The notes below the pieces were generated by a model that worked only from the letters and a program-made list of their open reading frames with translations, was not told the origin of the DNA and ran no database searches. Of a DNA stretch of 49,490 nt, positions 34,736 through 44,709 are shown in pieces; positions within the stretch are counted from its first letter, which is position 1; each line of letters opens with the position of its first letter. This DNA comes from Basidiobolus meristosporus CBS 931.73 (lineage: Eukaryota > Basidiobolomycota > Basidiobolomycetes > Basidiobolales > Basidiobolaceae): the NCBI GenBank assembly GCA_002104905.1, contig MCFE01000655.1:1-49490 (forward strand), written 5' to 3'. Position numbers and translations under genes: made by a program.

Positions 34736-35259
34736 TATTGTTCCGAATAATGAACAGACAAAAACGAACGGAAAAAACTCTTAATCGGGCTCGTGGTTAT
34801 TTTAAGTGTATGCTGCTATGACCCACCCCTGGATCAAAGAAGCTTGGGTCCAACAGCGATAAAAAATTTATCGTCTGATCAAGTTCCATTGATTACTTAA
34901 ACATTGATTAATCTCAACATACTAACAGCAGGTTCTCCCAAGAGCTTCCTGGCATTTTCATTGGCCTGCAGTGGCAGCTCGGGCTGCACGTTTGTGGAGA
35001 TGAATGACTGATTTCAGTTGTGAAGTTCTTGCCATCCCATCCCATTTATAGTGCGCTCCGTGCAATATTTGCATAATTCAACAACAAATCGGCTGAACTT
35101 ATCGGTTGTTTGAAATGTCGAATTAGTCGGAATTCCGATTCGGTAGATTAATAGATGATGGCTCAGTCGAGTTTAAAAAGTTTGATTGTGCACTAAGAGA
35201 TTAATGGGCCAAATACACAAAAAAGATTGACCAACACAAGGTTACGTTGAACCTACACT
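34736..35259. other. divergent promoter region
   Basis: Shared upstream region of the minus-strand eIF4E gene and the plus-strand cardiolipin synthase gene, about 520 bp. No ORF or motif stands out. Confidence 0.5.
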
Positions 35260-36674
35260 ATGCTTCGTACTCTGTGTAATAGACCTTATGCTAAAGTTGG
35301 AGGCTTGATTTCTCCCAAAAATTTGTCCTTCCCAACCAGGCAGCTTTACCTCAGGTTCCGGCTCTACTTTGTGTTGGGGTCTATTTTTTGAAGTCCATTC
35401 TTACCGCATGTTTCGTTGTAGGCGCTACTCCTTCCAAAATGTAAGGTTGGAAACGCTTCCCAGCGCCTTATCAAGCGTTCAGATATCAAAAACATTGGTC
35501 AGAGCTAGGTAGAGTATTATTAAGCCTTTGGAACTCACACATGTCGTTTTCACCTTGCCTTGGTGTAACCTGCTTTACGTTTTGCAGCTCCTTCTCCCTG
35601 TTTACCTCCGTTCGTTCATATAGCGTAGATTCGCAACAAAACGGCCCAGAAAAGACGGAAAATGCTGAGAACAAGCCTTTGCTTGGGAAGGTAGGATATG
35701 TCATATGCTTTGCTCATGGGTAATATCTCACGCATGTTTGTGCTGAAAGCTAAAGGACATCCCCTTAAAAGAGGACTTATTCAATATTCCGAACATCCTT
35801 ACGTTATCACGCTTGGCTGCCTCCCCTTTCATTGGATATTTAATTTACCAACAGCATTACACAGCTGCTCTCATAGGCTTTGCCATCACCGGCTTCACAG
35901 ATATGGTACTCCGCGGATTCACCAACTTTTGAGAGCATATGCTAATCACGGCGCCGCCACTCTTCGATCATAGCTTGATGGCTACATAGCAAGGAAATGG
36001 GACATGAAGACGTTTGTTGGGTCGATCATTGACCCCATGGCCGACAAAACCTTGATGACGATATTGACAGTAACGCTCGCCTCGCAAAATCTGATTCCAA
36101 GTACGTTAGGTCCCCTTTGTGACATGAAAGTTTCGTAGTTGAGAAGTTGTACCTTTAGTGCCGTTGGCTGTGCTGATCCTTGGGAGGGATGTTGGCCTAG
36201 TAATTTCCAGTTTCTATTATAGATATATCTCGTTACCCCCTCCGGTGAGTCATCTATCGTAGCATCCGCAATGATCTATGGACTTGGGTTAACGTTTGGA
36301 CTTGCCAGAAAACTTTGACCAGATACTTCGACTTCACTCTCCCTTCTGCGGAAGTTCGACCCACACAGATCAGCAAAGTTAGTTGCCAACTAGCCATTGC
36401 CCTATTCGACTGTTCCTAAATCAAGTTCCTCCCAAGGTCAATACCGCTCTTCAGTTGCTTCTGATGGGCGCCTCCCTTGCGGGTCCCGTCTTTGGATTTA
36501 GTGAAAGCGTTGCCCTTACTGCGCTCCAGTTTGTATTGATTACTAGTCATTGCCCTTTCCGACACTAACGAGCCTCGCACTAGATATACCGTTGGTGTCA
36601 CCACCGTGCTTTCAGGCGCAAGCTATATCTATTCAAAAGACGCAGTACGAATTCTTAACCAACCAAACAAGTAG
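35260..36674 (+). CDS. CRD1: cardiolipin synthase (CDP-alcohol phosphatidyltransferase)
   Basis: Mitochondrial inner-membrane enzyme that joins phosphatidylglycerol and CDP-diacylglycerol to make cardiolipin. Nine exons give 293 residues: 35260-35354, 35422-35508, 35588-35690, 35774-35905, 35974-36100, 36159-36244, 36309-36377, 36437-36528 and 36584-36674. The family motif D-x2-DG-x2-AR-x8-G-x3-D-x3-D is complete (DMLDGYIARKWDM, then GSIIDPMAD) and is split by intron 4 between DM and LDG. Eukaryotic Crd1 landmarks include LFNIPNILTLSRLAA, PLAVLILGRDVGLVISS, RPTQISK|VNTALQLLLMG and GASYIYSKDAVRIL. The N-terminus is rich in Arg, Ser and Leu without acids, like a mitochondrial presequence. The first two introns are inferred from phase only; a simpler start at 35541 gives another presequence-like N-terminus. 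Confidence 0.9.
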
Positions 36675-37006
36675 AAGACATGCATCTGCCTCGCTTTTGA
36701 ATCTCACACGAAGCCCCATCACCACCTATTTGTTCATTATCACAAATAAAGCGATACTCATATCATACAGTCATTGGTCTTGTTGGGGGGTCGTGTTCAC
36801 CAGGCCAGGTGTAGCGATGTCCATCGGGCATGTGGTGTTGAATTTGAACCCTAGATTGATCCATCCCATGGATCGTTCCATTTTGACATCGATCAAGTGC
36901 TGGGGTGCAGGGGATTGGTGATCAATTATGATCGTTCAGTTCGATCGCTTGGGAATCCTTTTAATACTACCTAAGCAGCTTTTCAAACGCTTCACGCTTT
37001 GCCGCC
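36675..37006. other. short intergenic stretch
   Basis: About 330 bp between cardiolipin synthase and the next small gene. Nothing specific seen. Confidence 0.5.
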
Positions 37007-37424
37007 ATGGGTAACTCGTATTATCAAAGAATCATGGAGCTCGAGCGCTTGGAAAGAGAAAGCGCTGAAAAAGACACCAAAACCACCGAAAATTCACGGA
37101 CAAATTTCCAAGATCTTAATGTTCACCAGATCTACGAAACCTCCTCCGAATCCGACCTAGAATTCGAGGCGTCCACCGACCGCATGCGTCGTCGCTTCCA
37201 ACTAGCCCTTGAGAATCGCCACTTCCAACAGCAACTGTTGGCGTCGCAGGCGGTTTTACGTAATAGGATTCGTCAGCGACTTGAGGTACGTATAGCCAAC
37301 TTGTAGAATTGGCTCGATTTGTGGCTAAACCGACTGATCCTGATAGAATCCATTCCGACCCGAAAACATCCTGATGGACATTTTGACACGATACTCTAGT
37401 GACACGGAAATGGAGGAGGTTTGA
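37007..37424 (+). CDS. small charged protein, function unknown
   Basis: Two exons, 37007-37285 and 37347-37424, give 118 residues starting MGNSYYQRIMELERLERES. The middle has an acidic Ser-rich patch (ETSSESDLEFE) and a long basic helix (about 60-93, MRRRFQLALENRHFQQQLLA). The C-terminus after the intron, NPFRPENILMDILTRYSS, is the most conserved-looking segment and resembles a short linear docking motif. GT-AG sites and phase are good. I recognise no family; the helical, charged make-up suggests a binding or adaptor protein. Confidence 0.55.
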
Positions 37425-37950
37425 CTCATTGATTGAGCTGAACTCTTGTATTGGCAAGCATAGTGAAGTGTAGCGCCACTTCAACACTTGAGCGTATTCA
37501 ACTTTAAGATACCGAGGGCGTAGGTGCCTACGAATTGCCATCCTTGTATTTTCTTTATCTCATGTTAAAAGCAAACGACTTGCTGCTGTTTCGCAGTAAC
37601 GCAGGTGTTTCGTTCCACCGTATTTCTTTATATGTTGGGAAGAGCCATGCTCAAACCATACACCTCTCTATTTATTGTATTATCTCGTGAGCACTTTCAG
37701 GGATGCTGTTCTTGGGCTGTGCGAAACCACCATTGTACCAAACTTCCTCGAAGATAATAAACCTCCACCACAGCTACACGAATTCTATCTGTACCGCTTC
37801 GTGCCCGTTGACAACATCGTTGTTTCTAGATTCCCATAATGTTTTGGATCTCGGTAATTCGGTATCCCCGAATGGGTCATTTGTGACCATAGATTTTGTC
37901 CGTATAAAGATGCCCAACCGATTTGGCCACAATTGGCCACGACTACCATT
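37425..37950. other. intergenic, no gene seen
   Basis: About 530 bp. An 83-codon plus frame (37703-37954) runs into the cupin start in a different frame and resembles nothing. Confidence 0.5.
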
Positions 37951-38505
37951 ATGATTATTGCTTCACTCGAGACGGTCCAACTCCAAACCCATGTGCTTCC
38001 AAAGCTTGGTAACTTCCCCAACTCGGAATTCCACCAACTGCCTCTACTGCTCTATCAGCACGTTCTCTCGTTGTCCGAGGTCGAAGATGCTGGTGAATTC
38101 GTGGAGGAATTGTTCGAAAAGAATGGCTTTCAACCACAGTGGCGATACGGGATGTACAAAAGGAGTCATTATCATAGTAACACGCACGAGATCTTGGGTA
38201 TAATACGTGGCGAGGCTACATTGCGTTTCGGAGGTGGTGAGAAGGATGCAGTTGAGGTGAAGGTAGCAAGAGGAGATGTGCTGGTGATTCCGGTAGGTGT
38301 TGGTCACCAAGCGGTTGAAATGCAAGGGGATTTTCAGATGGTGGGCGCGTATCCTGAAAGTTCACCGCCATGGGATATGAATTATGGTGAGACTGTAGAA
38401 GAATTCGAACAAGCCGCTTCGAATATTCAGAAAGTGGCTTTGCCCAAGACCGATCCAGTCTATGGAAAGAAAGGCCCTCTTCTTGAACTGTGGCGCTCCG
38501 AATGA
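37951..38505 (+). CDS. YjlB-type cupin protein
   Basis: Single-exon protein of 184 residues with a one-domain cupin barrel. It carries the two cupin motifs in order: HYHSNTHEILGIIRGEA (metal-binding His residues and Glu, about 70-90) and GDVLVIPVGVGHQ (second-motif His about 113-117). The conserved frame QLQTHVLPKLGNFPNSE near the start and LPKTDPVYGKKGPL at the end match the Bacillus YjlB group found in bacteria and scattered fungi. Catalytic role is unknown; cupins of this kind usually bind a divalent metal. The first true ATG is 37951; the frame is open a little further upstream without an ATG. It has no introns, in contrast to most neighbours, so a bacterial origin is possible. Confidence 0.85.
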   Translation: MIIASLETVQLQTHVLPKLGNFPNSEFHQLPLLLYQHVLSLSEVEDAGEFVEELFEKNGFQPQWRYGMYKRSHYHSNTHEILGIIRGEATLRFGGGEKDAVEVKVARGDVLVIPVGVGHQAVEMQGDFQMVGAYPESSPPWDMNYGETVEEFEQAASNIQKVALPKTDPVYGKKGPLLELWRSE

Positions 38506-39452
38506 TTTCTCAGCTTTGAGGCAAGGGACGAGCTGCTCTTCAACACCATGACTCGGCAGTCTATCTGGGTCTAATAGCTAGTGAATATTGTGTGAATAAA
38601 TACTCCTGTAGCATCGTGTTTCGGGTAATGGAGGTGTCAGCATGTATTAGAAATTGCTTGAGAAATGGTGCATCCGTGGCAAAGGCTGAAGGCATCTGGT
38701 ACACCCAGACTGGCACAGTGAGCGCTATAAACAACAGGTGCAAGTGCGCCATGTGGGCAATCACTCGTATAAGGCCTTCAGGAATGCTTGTTCCACACAG
38801 GCCTGTTGGACTGCGAATTTTCTGTAGATCGGGAGAAATTCCACTCCTGCGGCATGCTGCACTCTTGAACATCCCGTACAAATAGAACCATGATAGGAGC
38901 CTCACCATTGCCCTCCGTTTGACTTATTAGCATTGGTAGAAAATAAAACAAATGCAGCCCACACCGCATGCCGTATCCCGAGAGATCCATGTCATCTGAC
39001 CAATCTAGGTTAGGATGCCGGTTTAGCGTCTAAAAAGCTACTGGGGCATACATATCCATCGGCCTTCAAATGCACCACTAGTCATTCGGCACACTCAAAA
39101 CGAAGGCACACTAGCCTGATGCTAGCGATCCATATTCCTCCGGGCATAAAATAACCTACAGCAATATTTACATGAAAACAGATTCATGCCCATGCGAGGT
39201 TTGGGTCGATCCGAATATGGCTAGTGTTAGTGTCGCTTTGAAAGATTCAAACCACCAACTCCGCAGCTTGGGCTTCTCCAACACAAGCGGGGATCAGAGA
39301 CAGAGTTTGAAACGGACGGCCGATGCCTGTCGGTGGATTATTCGTTGTTAGGCTTCAGATCTGTCAACGGAACCTGGTGCTCCTCTCTATAAAAGCAAAA
39401 CTGGGTGATCGTGCATACGGTAGAATTAGTAACCCTGACAACTTCCTCAGTC
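38506..39452. other. intergenic with promoter of the transporter gene
   Basis: About 950 bp. ORFs at 38561-38908 (minus) and 38592-38885 (plus) overlap and match nothing. The TATA element at 39388-39395 is near the right end. Confidence 0.5.
39388..39395 (+). promoter_or_regulatory. TATA box
   Basis: TATAAAAG in a CT-rich context, 65 bp before the ATG of the amino-acid transporter gene. Good match and spacing for a core promoter with a short leader. Confidence 0.5.
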
Positions 39453-40872
39453 ATGAATGACTTCCTGTCCACGACACCCAACGAAAAAGACGAGTGTAAA
39501 CCAACCTTGCTATCTGGGGGATGCCTGACTGATCAGCAGCAGTTGCATCCCCAGAACCTCAAGGGGAGTAGTTTGTGCGATGACATCGAGATTCTGGACA
39601 GCCTCGAGGAAAAAACCTCGGCAAAGAAAGCTTTCCTGTTGCTAATCAAGGCGTTCATAGGAACTGGGGTCCTTTTCCTACCGAAGGCCTTTTCAAACGG
39701 CGGATTGCTCTTCTCAATAGTTTTTTTGGCCATCGTAGCCGCCATCACCTCCGCCGCCATGCTACTTCTAGTTAAAGTCCGGCTTCAGGTGCCTGGCGAT
39801 TTTGGGGCTATCAGTGAGCAAATCTATGGCCGTCCGATGAAGCTTCTAGTCATGAGCTCAATCACCATTTCACAGGTATCTGTTGGACTTGTCAGTCAAT
39901 TCTCTCTCAATCCAACTAACAAGTCGTGTGCAGATGGGTTTCTGCTGCACATATTTCATCTTCGTAGCACAGAATCTTTACGATCTGACCCATTCGTTGT
40001 CCAACTGCAGAGTGGATATCCCAGTCATCTACTTTATTCTTTTGCAGCTGGTGGTGTACGTGCCGTTTTCGCTGATTAGAAAGATCAAGGCCTTTTCGTA
40101 CGCCGCCCTGTTAGCAGATGTGTTTATATTGGTTGGGATCGCGTACATCCTGTACAGGAATGTCGAGCAATTGGCTACTGTAGGGGTGGGGAAGATCCAG
40201 CTCTTCAACCCCAAGGATTACCCATTGTTCATTGGCACGGCTCTTTTCAGCTATGAGGGGATTGGGCTGGTGTTGCCTATTGTGAACTCCATGAAAGAGC
40301 CGAAACGCTTCCCCCTTGTGCTGACCAGCGTAATTGTCGCCGTCACGGTGATATTCATTACCGTGGGAGCGATGTCATACAGCGCATTTGGTGATAAGAC
40401 AGAGACAATTGTTCTCTTAAACTTACCTCGTGCGCATCCAATGACCATTACCGTACAGATGTTCTACGTGCTTGCCATTCTCTTGACTCTACCACTAATG
40501 CTGTTCCCAGCCGTTGACATCTTCGAGCAGGGGATATTTGGGGATAAGTCGGGCGGAAAATCCAATATGGTCAAGTGGCAGAAGAACCTATTTCGTACTC
40601 TGATGTGTTTCGCGTTGGCGGTCATTGCCTGGGGAGGCGCGTCTAATCTGGATAATTTTGTATCTCTGATCGGAAGCTTTGGCTGTATCCCACTGCTTTT
40701 TATCTATCCTGCCATGCTTCACTACAAGGCGATCGCTAGCAAACCCATCTACAAGATCGGCAATGGAGTATTTATTGCATTAGGGTTTGTCGTCATGGTT
40801 TTTGTTACCTATATCAGTATTCAAAGTTGGTCTACTGCAGAGATCGTCAACCGTTGCTCACCGCGCGCATAG
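39453..40872 (+). CDS. AVT3/AVT4-like vacuolar amino-acid transporter
   Basis: Amino acid/auxin permease (AAAP) family member, most like fungal Avt3/Avt4, which release neutral or basic amino acids from the vacuole; the family also includes animal PAT/SLC36 transporters. Two exons, 39453-39875 and 39934-40872, give 453 residues. A hydrophilic N-terminus of about 65 residues precedes KKAFLLLIKAFIGTGVLFLP, the hallmark first membrane helix. About eleven membrane segments follow; SYEGIGLVLPIVNSMKEP is the conserved TM6-loop motif. The single intron restores SSITISQ|MGFCCTYFIFVAQNL. The nominal frame begins at a GTG; the first ATG (MNDFLS) is used. A TATA box lies 65 bp upstream. Substrates are inferred from the family. 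Confidence 0.92.
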
Positions 40873-41672
40873 TTTGTGACTTTCTTGAGGTCTGATCATA
40901 CCAATTGCACAATACCAGTAGTGAGACTGTGCGGTGCAACACGTTCACTTGCTATCTGTCCATGATAATGCCCTTTTCTACATTCTATCCTTGCGACACA
41001 TCCCTGTAGAACACCTCTACAGTGCAATAAACACTAGATTGATATGAGAATGTCCGCAATCCATTATGGGTCGTTCCAAGAGGGGACTTTGCTGAAAGTG
41101 GTATCGTTATTAGGCGTATTGTCAGCAGATTGATGCTCACTGCCAACATCCCGGTGCGTGGAGCCAATTGATGCCATGCCTTGGAAGTCCACGTAGTCGA
41201 ACAAACGTATATACGAGGATTTGTCAAATGCACAAGACGCCTTAACATTGGCTGTGCAAGTGCTTCCGCCAAGTCCAATTACAGTCAGTCAAGTAATAAT
41301 CACGGGCGGATAAAGGTCCCAGCCTACACAGTGAGCAAGCGCACAAACAGTCCGCTGCGGCATTCTATCCCGAGATATTCTCCATATCAAACAACAATAC
41401 GTTGTTTGATTGTGATGATCCAGTTGTTGTGTGATGCTGGTGATCCCATTGAGCAGGGCAGCGCACATGTCTTGGAAGGGTCGTGAAGATAATTCTCGAG
41501 AGGTTTGAACTGCAGACTGATGGTGCCAACAGACCGGGCACCGATCTGAAGGTTTCTCAAGTCTGAAGATGACATGGCAGATTGGATTCAGACACCTGCG
41601 AATGGCATTTGGTCAATATATTTATTAGAACGTTGGCTATGGAGAATTATATTTGCTCGTAGCCGTAGCATA
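40873..41672. other. intergenic between convergent genes
   Basis: About 800 bp between the stops of the plus-strand amino-acid transporter and minus-strand agmatine deiminase. Overlapping ORFs on both strands (40985-41575) look like chance frames. Confidence 0.5.
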
Positions 41673-42776
41673 TCAGACTTCCACCTCGGGCTGATCATGG
41701 GTTGCACAGTGGATCCCGCCTCCGCCGGAGGCGACATAGTCAATGTTCAAGGGAACAATCACACGATCGGGAAAGACCTCTTGGAGAATCTCCTGGGCTC
41801 TGCGATCCGCCACTACATCCCCAAACTCTGGCATGATGATCGCACCGTTGGCAATGTAAAAGTTGGCATATGAGGGCAGGAAGCTTTCTTCAAAATCTGT
41901 CGTATAATCGTGGGCCTCATCATTCCTTCCTTCCGCAGGTGTTCCTCTTATCTTCTGATGATCTGGTTCGGGTAAATCCACAAGCCTCAGCCTGTTGCCC
42001 GTCGCGTCCGTCGCACGCGTCAAGACTTCCATGGCCTGCTCGTACTGCTGGGCCCAGACCAAACTCTTTGGGTCCTTATCGCTGGTCGGTGCTGGGCGAC
42101 TCACTACAACAACACCTGGAGCAACAAATCGAGCCAATGTATCAACATGTGAGTCGGTGATGTCCATTCCCTTGACTCCTCGAAGCCAAATGACTTTCTG
42201 GATACCAAGCTCTGTCTCGAGTGCGAGCTCGATCTCCGATCGACTTTTGCCACGATTCCGGTTGTCATTCACAATGCTACTTTCGGTGATTATGAGTGTC
42301 CCGCGCCCATCGGATTCTATAGCTCCACCCTCGGAGGTGAGGCTGGACTGGAATCGAGGGAGTTGGTGATGGGCCAAGAAATTGCGAGCAACGTGGCCAT
42401 CTCGCTGGCGTGCTTCAGCTTCGTACTTGTTGCCCCACCCGTTGAAGTTGAAATCAACACCAATAGTTTCCTTTCCTTTGGTGAGAAACATGGGAGAAGT
42501 GTCCCGGGTCCAAAGATCATCGACCGCGACCGGGATGACCTCAATTTTGTCGCCTAGGGATTTTTGAGCCTTTTCCAACTGGTCGGGCGCGGCCAAAACC
42601 TGGACCGGTTCGAACCGGGAAATGGCTTGGGCGATTTGGACAATGTTCCTCTGTGTACCTTCGAGAAGACTTTGCCAGCCATCCTTGGATGCTGGCCAAG
42701 CCATGATGGTACGTTTGTGGGGCTCCCATTCGGGAGTAATGCGGAACCCGGCCGGGATTTTGTTTAACGTCTTCAT
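41673..42776 (-). CDS. agmatine deiminase
   Basis: Guanidino-modifying enzyme (PAD_porph/agmatine deiminase family, bacterial AguA type) that hydrolyses agmatine to N-carbamoylputrescine and ammonia, a route to putrescine. Intronless minus-strand frame of 367 residues. It opens GFRITPEWEPHKRTIMAWP, and carries WTRDTSP (89-95; Arg91 and Asp92 line the active site), FNFNGWGNKYE, EGGAIESDGRGTL, SHVDTLARF (His210) and the nucleophile motif GGGGIHCATHDQP with Cys357. All catalytic residues are present; the usual DSGP reads DTSP. ATG 42776 fits the family start; ATGs at 42788 and 42812 are possible, with a TATA element at 42848-42855. The enzyme is common in bacteria and plants but patchy in fungi, and the absence of introns hints at transfer from bacteria. 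Confidence 0.93.
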   Translation of the reverse strand: MKTLNKIPAGFRITPEWEPHKRTIMAWPASKDGWQSLLEGTQRNIVQIAQAISRFEPVQVLAAPDQLEKAQKSLGDKIEVIPVAVDDLWTRDTSPMFLTKGKETIGVDFNFNGWGNKYEAEARQRDGHVARNFLAHHQLPRFQSSLTSEGGAIESDGRGTLIITESSIVNDNRNRGKSRSEIELALETELGIQKVIWLRGVKGMDITDSHVDTLARFVAPGVVVVSRPAPTSDKDPKSLVWAQQYEQAMEVLTRATDATGNRLRLVDLPEPDHQKIRGTPAEGRNDEAHDYTTDFEESFLPSYANFYIANGAIIMPEFGDVVADRRAQEILQEVFPDRVIVPLNIDYVASGGGGIHCATHDQPEVEV

Positions 42777-42847
42777 TATGTTCGGCATCAACTTACAAGT
42801 AGGATTTTGCATTGATGGAATATACAAAATCTTGAGGCACGCTTCCA

Positions 42848-42855
42848 TATTTATA
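42848..42855 (-). promoter_or_regulatory. TATA box of the agmatine deiminase gene
   Basis: TATAAATA on the minus strand, 72 bp before the preferred ATG (42776) and 36 bp before the earliest likely one (42812). Only about 195 bp lie between it and the retrotransposon fragment. Confidence 0.45.
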
Positions 42856-43050
42856 CGGAGCTGATGTGGTGGCACTTTATATGGGTGGCATGGTAAGCGG
42901 ACAAACTCTCAGGTCACATGATAGAATGTCCGCGTTACTAGCCGCAATCTCATTCGTGGTAGTGATCAACATGGCCCATCCAGATCATTGGAAAGTAGGC
43001 AAAAATTGGGCATGCCATGGTGGTGTCAGCCAGGCCAACATCTGTAATCT

Positions 43051-44348
43051 AAGCTGTCACTCTCTTCATTGTCTACTACTGCTATCACTGCAATTTTCCC
43101 TCTGCTGAAAAGCTGGATGGATCTAACTACCAAGTGTGGAAGTTGAAGATGAAGATGCTGCTACAAGAAAGAGGCCTTTGGGATATTGTCATGGGAGAAG
43201 AATGCCCTCCTAAAAGCATGGAAGAGGAAGCCTTAAAGTACCAGAAGAAAGAGCAAAGTGCCTTTAATCACTTTTGCCTTAATGTTAAAGACAAGTTGCT
43301 GATTCAATGCTCAAGAGCAAAAATGGCAAAGAATGCCTAGAAGGCATTAGAAGACAAAAAACAGTCATATTCAGCTGCTAAGAAAATGTATATTAAACAA
43401 AAATGCTTTTCTACAAAGATGCAGCCAGGAGAAGAAATGAAAAATCTGATTCACAGAATTATGCTGTTGGTTGATGAAATGAAATCTGTGGGTGGACCAA
43501 ATACTGCTGAAGATGTTATAGTTCTTTTAATTGTTAAGCTGTCACCAAAATATTCATGCTAACTTAGTCACAAAGATACTATTCTTTGATTAGCATTCTG
43601 TCCTGACCAAATTTCTTGTTGGGATTTACTTAGAATATTTTCACCAAATTATCAGGTACCCAGATTATGATCTTTCTCAAAGTTGTCCAAAAGCCCCCAA
43701 ACTTTGCACACATATTCTTGGGACCTTTCTTAGCAAACTTTGAGCATTTGTTTGATTGACTTTATCAAAGATATAAATACCATACTTTTGATCAATAAAT
43801 CTACATATGAATAAAATGTAAATCCTCTAGTTCTCCACATTCCTTCCAATACTCCTGAGAATATTGCAACAATAGTCACAATCCTGGATAGCCTGACAGA
43901 CAGGCTTCAGGGCCTTGTATCCGCCCTGAAGTCCAGACCTGAAGATTTGACCTTAAATTACACATATGGAAGACTGCTGGATGAAGAATTAAGAAAATCA
44001 AGTGCTAACAAGAAGGAAGAACAATATACTTTAATAAACAATGACAACCAACAACAGTGGTACCCAAAACCCTTTAAAGGCAATAGGAACCTGTTTTGTA
44101 ACTACCACAAAAGGGAAGGACACACATCAGACCAGTACCTCATACAGAGAAATAGTAAGCTGAAAAGCCTGAATATGGAAATGCTGCAACCACTGAAGAT
44201 GGACTATTCATATCTGCACTATATATGGCCACAAATAAGGATTTTCATATGTTGTATATTGACCCTTGAGCATCTCAACACTTTACATCAAAAAGAACTA
44301 TTTATCCAATATCAAGAAATTCCAATTAAGAAGGCTTTCATAGGTAAT
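43051..44348 (+). mobile_element. truncated copia gag fragment (copy C)
   Basis: Plus-strand relic of the same Ty1/copia family as the full-length element. It begins at AAGCTGTCAC, the sequence right after the primer-binding site, so its 5' LTR and PBS are missing. The gag reads in broken pieces: MWKLKMKMLLQERGLW with a nonsense codon at about 43338, further frames, then LTLNYTYGRLLDEELRKSS (43947 on). It is interrupted by a solo LTR (43523-43871). The CCHC zinc knuckle is spoiled (CNYHKREGH). It ends inside gag at IKKAFIGN, where the next element's LTR begins. Clearly inactive. Confidence 0.85.
43518..43876 (+). repeat. solo LTR with 5-bp target duplication ATAGT
   Basis: A 349-bp diverged LTR (43523-43871) inserted in the gag of copy C, in plus orientation. 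Internal blocks match the reverse complement of the two other LTRs: CTAACTTAGTCAC, CCAAACTTTGCACACAT, TTCTTGGGACCTT and a TATAAATA promoter (about 43770). It is bounded by direct repeats ATAGT at 43518-43522 and 43872-43876. Removing the LTR and one repeat closes the gag sequence GATGTTATAGTCACAATCC. The 3' end reads GCAACA; the 5' terminal TG has mutated to TC. Confidence 0.85.
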
Positions 44349-44698
44349 TGTTGTAAGAGTCTTGGAGATATTGGAAGTGATTTGGAGAACAAGTAAATTG
44401 TGTGGTTTTCACTTAATGATTTGTTGAATGTAAAAGTAGTATTTATACTTTTACCTGGTCTTGGCATAACAAACACGTAAAATAAGTTAAGGAAGGTCCC
44501 AGGAGCATGTGTGCAAAGTTTGGGGCTGTTTGGACAACTTTGAGAATTTTCATGTTCTGGGTACCTGGTATTTTGGTGAAAATATTCCAAGTAAATTCCA
44601 ACACGGAATTTTGATCTGTATTCTCTAGGATTTGAAGGTAATGATCTAAGTGACTAAGTTAGGTGAATATTTAGGTGGAAATACAAATTTTTACAACA
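44349..44698 (-). repeat. 3' LTR of element A
   Basis: 350-bp LTR with perfect 8-bp terminal inverted repeats TGTTGTAA/TTACAACA. It contains the promoter-like TATTTATA complement and pairs with the LTR at 48695-49043. Confidence 0.93.
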
Positions 44699-44709
44699 CT
44701 CCCACTCAG
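44699..44709 (-). promoter_or_regulatory. polypurine tract
   Basis: On the minus strand GAGTGGGAG directly abuts the 3' LTR, the usual primer site for plus-strand DNA synthesis in copia elements. It follows immediately after the pol stop codon (44710-44712). Confidence 0.75.

Noticed and set aside
36416-36604. Minus-strand ORF over the cardiolipin synthase C-terminus
   Set aside because: Antisense to well-supported exons 6-7.
41870-42369. Plus-strand ORFs of about 100-120 codons
   Set aside because: Antisense to agmatine deiminase, whose frame has all family motifs.
42605-42618. Palindrome CCGGTTCGAACCGG
   Set aside because: It lies inside the agmatine deiminase coding sequence and is explained by codons for Arg-Phe-Glu-Pro-Val.
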